Assembly (NCBI GenBank): GCA_003550325.1
Contig: QKWP01000107.1
Coordinates: 356,542 to 420,541, forward strand
Source of the DNA: Gigaspora rosea
Lineage: Eukaryota > Glomeromycota > Glomeromycetes > Diversisporales > Gigasporaceae
Direction of reading: 5' to 3'
DNA: 64,000 bases
Each line of letters starts with the position of its first letter. Within the stretch, counting starts at the first letter, position 1. Position numbers and translations under genes: made by a program. Under the pieces are notes generated by a model, which saw only the letters and a list, made by a program, of their open reading frames with translations, was not told the DNA's origin and did not search any database. Below are positions 55,264 through 64,000 of this stretch, in pieces.

Positions 55264-56504
55264 CTATTTGGGAGGAACCCCTTCAGGTTCTGAATTCTCT
55301 TCTACCATTTCCGTGTCTAAATCCCTAATTGGGAAACTCTCTTCATGTTGAGTTTCATCTATGTGCCTATCGGCAAACTTTGTATCCTCTTTGTTTTTTT
55401 TGTATTTTTGGTATTTGTTTATTAGGGCAACTGACTCCTGAAACTGTTTACAGTGTTTCTTAATATGGCCTTTGCCCTCGCAGAAATAACAGACTTTAGT
55501 TGCAAATCGCCATTCTGTGGAGACCTTGTTGTCTCGTACATGGGTAAATCTCAGGATTCTCTTTTTCAACCCCAGGTCATCCGTAGTTTCAAAATTATAA
55601 GCCACTGGTCCGTAAGATACGGTGTCCCATCGATCAGTAATGGTTTTATAGAGACAACGGTCTCTATATCATCGAAAGCTGTTAACAATGCGTCTGAGAT
55701 TTCTAACTTATTTCCCAAAGGTACATTCCGACATTTGATTAGTAGAAAGGACTTCCTCCTATCCATGGGAATGTACCCGAAGTATGTACGGTTTAGGATA
55801 GTTAACCCTTTTGCTGCATAGTATCTTTGTTTTTCTGTGTCAATAAATATCACCTCCAAGTGTGTACACCTTCCTTTTAAAAAATGCTGCTCCACAGCAC
55901 TAATGTCATATTTGACTGAGTCAAAAAGTGAACTCATAATCTCATTAAATGTAGATTGAATATTGCTGATATCAATTATAAGCGCAAAGTTGTTTTTTGT
56001 CTTAATTGTGCTCCTTGGAGAAAACGTTGAGTAAGTTGATTGCCCTCTTCTTAGATGAGGAAAAAGGGATGTCCAGTTTCTATCTTGCGCCTTTATCTCC
56101 CCATCTTGGGGCCCTTCCCTGATTTTAGGAGATGTGTCCAAACTTGATTCAGTTGGTGTATCTACCGTTACTGCGATTACTGGGGTTTCTAGGACTAGTT
56201 CCTTTGTCACTCCCGACTTGTCTATGATATGTGAATCTAATTTCTCATTTGTTTCTGTATTTTCATTCCCTGGAACCGTTAAGAGTAGAAGCAAAGTAGT
56301 GCCCCCTACTTGTTCTTTACTCAGTCTATTTGTGACATCCTTTAATGCCATGAGTTCCTGTTCTACTTTTTCATCCCAACTTAGCTCCTTGTTTAGTCTA
56401 AGTTCATCGGCTGTTTGAGACGTGTTTAGTATCGGTTCTTGTTTTGTTTTTAGTTCGTTGTTATTATTTTCATGTCTGTTTTTCTTGTTTATGACTTTGT
56501 ACAT
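55264..56504 (-). pseudogene. LINE ORF1, RNA-binding with CCHC zinc knuckle, one frameshift
   Basis: The first 312 codons (56504-55566) start MYKVINKKNRHENNNNELKT, run through a charged linker and reach a folded segment (HLEVIFIDTEKQRYYAAKGL, later MDRRKSFLLIKCRNVP). That segment has the gag-like/RRM-like pattern seen in ORF1 proteins. A frameshift near 55600 moves the reading to 55605-55264, which carries VCYFCEGKGHIKKHCKQF, a C-x2-C-x4-H-x4-C knuckle for RNA binding. The two pieces join smoothly (TDQW to AYNFETTDDLGLKK), so a single indel explains the break. Such proteins coat the element RNA in the retrotransposition particle. Confidence 0.8.
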
Positions 56505-56750
56505 GTTTTTCCTGCAACCATCTTATGCCTTTTCACCATGTTTGAAACGTGTATCTCCTCAACTTCGCTTAACATATGTTTTCCTAATACTTGTGGGGTG
56601 CACAGCCCACTTCCTGGTCTTCTTATAGCCTTAACTCACTTGTATTTCATAGTAATTTCTATATGTTGTGTTTGGCCTCTTCCAACTCACTGTGGACTGG
56701 AGAGAGTGACCGTAGATTGTTTTCCTTTTGTTTATTTTTGATACAGAAGA

Positions 56751-59354
56751 TGTTTTTTGATTTGTATATATATTTAAATTTTAAAAAGCTGATTACAGTA
56801 ATTATAAATAGATAAATATGCTATTAGCATTCTGAAGATGTTTATTAACCTAATTTGGCTTGTAAATTTAATTTTTAAATAGCCAATTACAGAAATTGTA
56901 AATAGAAAATTAAGCTATTAATATCCAAAATATAAATATAGACAAATTATAATAAATTTAGTAAATTATAGTTTCAAAAAAATTTTTACTAAAAAAGTAT
57001 AAAACATAGCAATAAAGCTTAATCTTATAATTCAAATTAATAGCTCTTATTGTTAAGTACTACCTAATTTCTAGTAAGTAATATTAGTATATAAGTTATA
57101 AGAAAAGATGTCTAGATCTCTTTTTGTTGCTAATAATACTTTTGATCAAATAAATACACATAATGTCCCATTAAATAAATTGTTCTCTTGAATGTATTAA
57201 ACTATTATTAATATTTATTCAATTGGAATAATAAATACTATTAACTATTTTTTACTAATTAAAATATATTCCTCAATTTATTCTGACAAATTGACTAAGG
57301 CTTGAAAACACCCAATGTTTTTATTAAAATCAATCTAAGTATAAATTGTATATTTTAAATTTTAGTTCTTTATGAATATAAAATGTAGAAAGCCAAGGTA
57401 CTGTTACTTACATTATACTTGTTTATTATAAAATAAAATTTTTGCAATTTTCTGTTTTTTTTTAAATTTATTTTTTATTTATATAATCTTCATTTTGTTA
57501 CTCTTTGCAGTTTTGTCAGTTTTGTTACCTTTTACTATCTTTTACTAGTTTGATTACTTTTTGTTATTTTTCATTAAAGTTTGAGTGCCTTTTGTTAGTT
57601 TTAATACCTTTTGTCAGTTTTGATATTTTGACATTTGTGATTTTAGTTAACAAAATTGAACTAGATTTCAACTTTTGTTAGCATAAAACCTTGAGGTTTG
57701 GTCTAACAACTATAAAAGAAATAGACAAAAAGTGTAATTAATCAATTGTGAATTAAACTGCGAAGCAGTTGAACAATAGAAAGTTTCAAAAAAAGAGTAT
57801 GTTTTTGTAATGCATTGGTATTTTTTGAAAAGTGAGATGTATTCTTGAATTATTTGCCTTATTTTAACTATGTATATACATAGGCATGTAAATTAGAAAT
57901 CTAATCAGGAATTTTACAATAAATAAAATAAAATAGCATTAAAGATCAATATTGATAATCTGAAAATGAGGAGAAAAAATCATACTATTAGTTTCATGCA
58001 GTGCTATATATTTATTTGTAAATACTAAATCAGATTTAATCATTTTTATTTTGTTGCTTATTAGTAATAATAAGCCTTAGAAATTCAACAATCTTATCAA
58101 TAATTATTTTAACAGGTTTCAAGATCAAGAAGTTAGTAATATGGGTGAATCAGTATCAATTTGACTATAATTAGTAAGATTGAACAATAAAAAGATTTAA
58201 TACAAAAATCAGACATAAAGTTTATCTAGTAAGATCAACATTGTTATTTGGTATAGCAGAGAAAATAATGTGTAAAGACCTTACTTAATTCAGATATAAA
58301 TAGTTTGAGCCTGAAGATTGATCTGAAACAAAATTGTATATTGAAATTAGAGATTTGTGCAATATCTTTTTTTTTTAAATAGAATCACATAACTATGAGA
58401 ACATTGATGTCTGCAAAGTATATAATCTTAAGGGCATTGATGTTCTCAAAATCACATAATTACTGATAGTTAAGTATATACTTAGATATCAGTAATTATG
58501 TGGTTTCGAGGCCATTGATGACCTTATGATTATGTAACTTTGTGGATATCAATGTGGTTCTTGTTAAAAAAAAAATAAAAACTACTCAGCCTCAATACAT
58601 ATTTAAATAAGTCATTTATAGTAAAAGTAGCAAGGATTACCAGCACGATATATGAAGTAGAATCATACAAATCTATTTCTTTTTTTAGAATGTAATTCTA
58701 TTGTTAGTAGAATAGCATAAAGAGTATTTTTTATAGAGTAAATAATATTGCAATATGTAAATATTGTTTATTAATGATTAGTAAATTAATATACTGGTAA
58801 TTAGTCAATGTATATACTAATTTGTATAGTGCATATTGCACGATTATCATTTTTGAGGATCTTGTAAAAAAAAGATACATATGCAAATGACCAATCTTTT
58901 TCTGCATATATCAAAAAAACATTTTGCATATAGAAAAAACTATTGGATAGAGCAATGAGTAATAGAAAAGCAATTTGATTGGGTAGTAAATCATGAAGAG
59001 GTCAATATAGGAAAAACGTTCTCTTAGCGAAAGTAATTTGATTATCAGATAATCAAGCCAGCAAAAATTCCGGGCAGAAAATTAACTAAATGAGAAAATC
59101 TATAAATTTATCTATCTAAATCAGTATTAGAAAGAAAATCTTCTTAATATTTACCAATGTATTCATCAGTTTTTATAGTTCTCATTTTTTAATTTTTTTC
59201 ACTGCTGCATAACAACAACATTCAAATTGCAAGAGCAAGAACAATAAAATACTGTAGTAGACTATACAAAACGCTTTCAAGTGCGTGAAACATGAAATTT
59301 ACTTTTTTAGCTAATTTTTCGCTTAAATTAGTTTGTAACATTAGATAATCATAT
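56751..59354. other. AT-rich intergenic DNA
   Basis: No gene is seen. About 57495-57625 repeats TTTTGTTACCTTTTACTA-like units (degenerate). The rest is ordinary AT-rich sequence apart from the hairpin at 58378-58560. Confidence 0.5.
58378..58560. repeat. Imperfect hairpin, AATCACATAATTACTGATA arms
   Basis: AATCACATAATTACTGATA and TATCAGTAATTATGTGGTTT face each other about 58475. CATTGATG motifs recur on both sides (58402, 58437, 58523). Confidence 0.6.
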
Positions 59355-60503
59355 AACATAAATCCAATTAACTAAAACATTTTATAATTACTAGAATTAC
59401 AGTAAATTTTCGGTAATAAAAATGTAGTTTTTAATAATATAATTTTCTGCGGTACATCGCTTCGGTATAATCTTAACTGCCCAAAATTTTATTGTGAAAA
59501 CTTCATTATCGAAATTTGCAGATGATCATCCTACTACTGTGCTAATTTTAAAATCAGCTGTATATAAATTCGATACAAAGATAATTATCTTATTGTTATT
59601 CAATTTCTAAATTAGACTTTCCTTATAAATGCGAAATAACTCCTTTGTGCCATGGTTGCATAAATGATGAATATCCGGTGTCCGAATTTGTCAATGGGCA
59701 TTAGATTGTATATAGAAAAACTACTCGTGATTAGTTGATCACGTAAAATGAGAGTGTTCTCAGTAGAGATGGTCAAAGTTAGTTGCATATTATTATTTAA
59801 TATTACCACGAAAAGTTGATTTTTCGTTTAGAATCACATGGGATCTGAAAATATGGGTCGTTCGGTCGGATTTTTTTTTTTTTTTTTAATTTACAGTAAA
59901 TTAATAAAATAAATTTCACGTCAAAGGTTATGCGAGGTTAATTTTTCATTTTGCACAACAATGAATCAAAAAATTGTGTCAGTAGTCATATTTTCTCCGT
60001 TAGTCCTATTAGGCAATTACGGGAAATTAGAGTCCCCAACGGGTGACACCGGATGAGAATAGCGAAAAAAATCTAAAAAAAAAAATTGAAAAATTGAAAA
60101 ATTGGAAAAAATGTCGGCGGATAATGTGTGTGGCCTTAGATAAGGCTGCTATTGGTTGATTATTAGTTAACGTCAAAAAACGGGCTAACTTTACAAACTT
60201 GAACAATCCCGAAATGTTCCGATATCCCTTAAACATTTTCCGATTTTATGCCAACTTATGATAATCAAGATCGATTATTTCGGACTATATTCATTACAGT
60301 AAATAACATTAAAATAAACATTATTATGCTTGTTTTAAAAGAATTGGGGCAAAAATAAAATTTTTGAGGTTTTGAAAATTTTGGGTAATGCTAAACGAAA
60401 ATTTTACTTTGCGTGGCCTTAGGCCACGCAAAGTTGATTTTTCGGTTTGCATTACCCACCGACCCATTTTTTATTATTTTTATTATTATTATTTTTGTTT
60501 TAG
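59355..60503. repeat. Large duplicated block, copy 1
   Basis: From AACATAAATCCAATTAAC onward this block is found again at 62721-64000. From 59383 on the two run at a constant offset of 3497, apparently without a difference, including a 17-base T run. Copy 2 has an extra 131 bp (62749-62879) after ACTAAAACATTT. The open frames at 59612-59809 and 60027-60236 are carried in both copies and have no recognisable domain. Confidence 0.9.
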
Positions 60504-60592
60504 ATCTCAATTTCAATTTTGACATTTATTTTTTCCGCTACGTATTCTCATCCGGTGTCACCCGATGGAGACCTTAATTTCCCGTAATTGTC
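60010..60592. mobile_element. TIR element, about 0.58 kb, with GGCCACGCAAAGT palindrome
   Basis: Left end ATTAGGCAATTACGGGAAATTA.. with CCAACGGGTGACACCGGATG is complementary to the right end (CATCCGGTGTCACCCGATGG, then AATTTCCCGTAATTG). In the middle lies ACTTTGCGTGGCC-TTA-GGCCACGCAAAGT (60405-60433). Related diverged sequence is at 43400 and 60830. The right end of its second copy is beyond the window. Confidence 0.7.
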
Positions 60593-60602
60593 CGATATGA
60601 AT

Positions 60603-60715
60603 TAGTGATGCCTGGCGAAATGACAAAACCTGACGAAACCATAAGTTTCGTCAAGTTTCGTCATTGACGAAACTTATGGTTTCGTCAGGTTTCGTCATTT
60701 CGCCAGGCATCACTA
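60603..60715. mobile_element. Hairpin MITE with exact 8-bp target duplication
   Basis: TAGTGATGCCTGGCGAAATG at the left and its complement at the right close an almost perfect palindrome of TTTCGTCA motifs. ATATGAAT stands on both sides (60595-60602, 60716-60723). At 113 bp it is nearly all arm, and 8-bp duplications suggest hAT-type mobilisation. Confidence 0.9.
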
Positions 60716-60964
60716 ATATGAATGACAGAAAAATATGATCGTCGACCCAATTTTTTTGATTCCAGAATGAAATTTAATCTTTCATAACCTTAGATGTGAA
60801 CAGTATTCTATTAATTTACAACTAATTAAAAAAAAATCCGACCGACCGACCCATGTAAAAAATCAACTTTGCGGTATTTTTTAGAATCATTTAATATTAA
60901 AAAGGATGAAAATTGAAGTATTATAAATTTTATTGTAAATAATCTACTTATATGGATTCATCAC

Positions 60965-61285
60965 GGTGAATTTATGTAATTAAGCTAAAATTTGGTCGCG
61001 GTCTTGTGATCGCCGACTGCTTCTGATTTGATTATTAAGTAGACTATTAGTTCACATGTAAAAAGATTATCAGTTTTTAACTACAGTAAATTGCCGTATA
61101 AACCACTCAATATCTCTTACTTTTCAACCTCTTAATTAGTAAAAAAAATTAATAAAAATCACGTGCGGGTCTACTATAAAGGATATAAAGGAGGTGTTTA
61201 TGCGGCAACTTTACGGTAATACGTAATTTGGTTTGTCAGGTTGGAAGTGGCCGCCGATCACGAGACCGCGACATTTTTTCACCAT
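60965..61285. repeat. Foldback with TCGCGGTCTTGTGATCG arms and nested MITE
   Basis: GGTCGCGGTCTTGTGATCGC on the left is mirrored by GATCACGAGACCGCGACA on the right, with CACGGTGAA/TTCACCATG further out. Between them lies the smaller element 61084-61219. Confidence 0.7.
61084..61219. mobile_element. MITE with CAGTAAATTGCCG ends
   Basis: TACAGTAAATTGCCGTATAA and TGCGGCAACTTTACGGTAA are inverted, with TA at the borders. About 136 bp, nested in 60965-61285. Confidence 0.65.
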
Positions 61286-62719
61286 GAATAACCAGCTTAT
61301 AGCTATATGTATATATTATTCAAAAATTACAAAATTTACTTAGTATTAAAAAGTTGGTAAGTTTGCTTACTTTTATTATTAAATATAATCATTCTAAAGC
61401 TGATATGCACTCTTTAAATTGCCAATCACATATGTAAGTTCTCTCTCGCTTGTTTATACTCTAAAAACTATAATATATTACTGCTTAACTTTGATATTCA
61501 AATGTTAAACTCGTTACTTGATTATCTGACTGAGTGAAGTTAGTTAGTCGGACACGTCAATTTTAGTGACAATGCAGTTCCATGACGAAAATTTGTGCCC
61601 AAGATATGTTATGCACGGCATAAAAATTAAAGAAAGTTTAGATGAGGAGACTGATTATTTTAAATCATATCACGAGATATTAATTAGCCAGAATTAATCG
61701 GAGTAATGATATCGTGTATATAGGACATAGGAATAAATATAGTATAACTGTTAAATATAATGTTCAATAATCATAAGGGTATAGGTTGGAATCAGATGAT
61801 TTTTATTTACTAAGAGAATAAAACCCTTCCTTTTTATCGAAATAAAGAACTTGACTAAATTTTATTAAGACTCTAATTAAACAAGATTCTCCCTCTGAAA
61901 CCAGCTGATTTTGCCGTTTTTTTTTTAATTGATTATAAGTACATACATAATAACTACGATATTCCACTGGGAATCGGCAGTTTTTTTTGTACATATAATT
62001 TAATAAAATATAAACTCATATTATTACAAAAGTTTGTATCCCTACATATAGTTAGCCGTTACCTTTTTTGTAATTGAAAATCACTTAAATCTTCTTTAAT
62101 GTGTAAATGTAATAAAACAGATTTATTTAAGTATTTAATTAACTCGGATTTAAAAGTGATATTAATAGTAGTATCAATTACGATGATACAACAATTGCCA
62201 TCAATCGTATACAATATAAGTAACTAGAGTGATTTAATTAAATCGGAATTAAAAGTGATATTGATAGTATATCAGTTACGATGCATAAAGAATATGCAAT
62301 CAGTAAAATCAAAAAAGTTTATGTAATTATTTAGGGGTAAATGTAATATAAAGGGCATGAGAAAATAAAGATTAAGTTCTTTTGCTTTTCACTTTGAATA
62401 CATATCACAAAATCGATAACCCTCGTATTGAGACATTGATATTTGATCTTGAGTGTCACGACACCAATTGTAGGTAAAGTCACAAAAAAATATCGATTTA
62501 TTCTAATTTTGTTAGCATTTGGGGCAGCGTCAACTAAAACAAGGCTTATGGCATTTTTTGCAAAAATGAGTTAACTATACCATCATGGAATTTTTCTATA
62601 TAATTTGACATTTAAAGCATTGGTTTACATAGTAAAATTTTTACCGATGCTTACTTTTTGAAATGCTGTATACGATTAAACGTGATCTAAAATTAGAATT
62701 TGGATATCCGGTTGTCGAT
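61286..62719. other. AT-rich intergenic DNA
   Basis: No gene recognised. A two-copy direct repeat of about 60 bp (TTTAATTAACTCGGATTTAA at 62136, TTTAATTAAATCGGAATTAA at 62234, each followed by AAGTGATATT(A/G)ATAGTA) is present. The frame at 61803-61994 is not supported. Confidence 0.5.
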
Positions 62720-62720
62720 N
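62720..62720. other. Ambiguous base (N) at the start of the duplicated block
   Basis: The single N is followed at once by AACATAAATCC, the first bases of the copy of 59355 onward. This suggests a contig join. Confidence 0.95.
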
Positions 62721-64000
62721 AACATAAATCCAATTAACTAAAACATTTCAAATTTGGCAAATTGGCATTTCACGATTTTCAAAGTGTTGTTTAAGGGTGT
62801 TAATAAAAGAGTATTTCAACATAATGCGATGATCATGGCAGATTTCACTATTTCACAAATCAAGTTCACCCAGTCGTATTATAATTACTAGAATTACAGT
62901 AAATTTTCGGTAATAAAAATGTAGTTTTTAATAATATAATTTTCTGCGGTACATCGCTTCGGTATAATCTTAACTGCCCAAAATTTTATTGTGAAAACTT
63001 CATTATCGAAATTTGCAGATGATCATCCTACTACTGTGCTAATTTTAAAATCAGCTGTATATAAATTCGATACAAAGATAATTATCTTATTGTTATTCAA
63101 TTTCTAAATTAGACTTTCCTTATAAATGCGAAATAACTCCTTTGTGCCATGGTTGCATAAATGATGAATATCCGGTGTCCGAATTTGTCAATGGGCATTA
63201 GATTGTATATAGAAAAACTACTCGTGATTAGTTGATCACGTAAAATGAGAGTGTTCTCAGTAGAGATGGTCAAAGTTAGTTGCATATTATTATTTAATAT
63301 TACCACGAAAAGTTGATTTTTCGTTTAGAATCACATGGGATCTGAAAATATGGGTCGTTCGGTCGGATTTTTTTTTTTTTTTTTAATTTACAGTAAATTA
63401 ATAAAATAAATTTCACGTCAAAGGTTATGCGAGGTTAATTTTTCATTTTGCACAACAATGAATCAAAAAATTGTGTCAGTAGTCATATTTTCTCCGTTAG
63501 TCCTATTAGGCAATTACGGGAAATTAGAGTCCCCAACGGGTGACACCGGATGAGAATAGCGAAAAAAATCTAAAAAAAAAAATTGAAAAATTGAAAAATT
63601 GGAAAAAATGTCGGCGGATAATGTGTGTGGCCTTAGATAAGGCTGCTATTGGTTGATTATTAGTTAACGTCAAAAAACGGGCTAACTTTACAAACTTGAA
63701 CAATCCCGAAATGTTCCGATATCCCTTAAACATTTTCCGATTTTATGCCAACTTATGATAATCAAGATCGATTATTTCGGACTATATTCATTACAGTAAA
63801 TAACATTAAAATAAACATTATTATGCTTGTTTTAAAAGAATTGGGGCAAAAATAAAATTTTTGAGGTTTTGAAAATTTTGGGTAATGCTAAACGAAAATT
63901 TTACTTTGCGTGGCCTTAGGCCACGCAAAGTTGATTTTTCGGTTTGCATTACCCACCGACCCATTTTTTATTATTTTTATTATTATTATTTTTGTTTTAG
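62721..64000. repeat. Large duplicated block, copy 2 (runs off the window)
   Basis: Repeats 59355-60503 with one 131-bp extra segment (about 62749-62879, CAAATTTGGCAAATTGGC to CACCCAGTCGTAT). It contains the same TIR element interior (63507 onward), cut by the window end. The extra segment has no recognised content. Confidence 0.9.

Larger units (their letters stand above)
51480..56750 (-). mobile_element. LINE (non-LTR retrotransposon), minus strand, moderately decayed
   Basis: Reading right to left: ORF1 with an RNA-binding region and a CCHC knuckle, then ORF2 with endonuclease, RT and a C-terminal zinc motif. No RNase H was seen, unlike the LINE at 25-31 kb. ORF1 stop and ORF2 start are 3 bases apart (near 54930). 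GC content is clearly above the surroundings. About 5.3 kb; limits are approximate. Confidence 0.85.

Noticed and set aside
59612..60236. Frames of 65 and 69 codons present identically at 63109-63733
   Set aside because: Identity comes from the 1.15-kb block duplication, not from selection on the protein; the sequence is MITE-like and no domain is seen.

Overview
The window is AT-rich nuclear DNA of a eukaryote, most likely a filamentous fungus with a repeat-swollen genome. The P450 gene style, the kinds of LINE and pogo remnants, short GT-AG introns and TTAGGG tracts would fit an arbuscular-mycorrhizal (Glomeromycotina) fungus. That assignment is inference; no species marker is present. One host gene is recognisable, a cytochrome P450 on the minus strand (16772-19136, three exons). 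Everything else that can be named is mobile-element or repeat DNA, and most short open frames are chance frames in AT-rich sequence.

Layout. 0-9 kb: foldback and TIR elements, an old palindromic tandem array, a diverged satellite. 9-16 kb: more MITEs, a tRNA-headed SINE (11779-12551) with a poly(A) tail and a 12-bp target duplication, and a 9-bp minisatellite. 16.7-19.1 kb: the P450 gene, with two nested non-autonomous elements in intron 2. 21-23 kb: elements built of degenerate short motifs, and a hAT-type MITE with an exact 8-bp target duplication. 24.1-25.1 kb: a possible solo LTR next to a copy of the P450 exon 2-intron 2 boundary region. 25.4-31.6 kb: a broken LINE on the plus strand (RRM-like ORF1, endonuclease, RT, RNase H, zinc motif). 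31.7-40.4 kb: a dense zone of foldbacks, several with TTAGGG at the centre, and two arrays of alternating inverted monomers. 40.9-47.8 kb: hAT and TA-duplicating MITEs, and a LINE relic split by a 3.4-kb inverted-repeat structure. 48.3-51.2 kb: a pogo-type DNA transposon with a decayed transposase. 51.5-56.7 kb: a second LINE on the minus strand, less decayed, with an intact YADD. 56.8-64 kb: intergenic AT-rich DNA, MITEs, and a block (59355-60503) repeated apparently base for base from 62721 to the window end, starting directly after an N.

The autonomous relics (two LINEs, a LINE fragment, a pogo element) could have powered SINE and MITE spread, though no specific pairing is shown. The most unusual material is the palindromic DNA: (i) about 300-bp foldbacks with different arms but a shared TTAGGG plus TTATA/AAAATTTTGCAAG core; (ii) arrays in which one monomer alternates in orientation with constant spacing, about 163 bp in one and about 182 bp in another unrelated in sequence; (iii) a family of about a dozen inverted repeats sharing a GTCTCATTGAGAC core.
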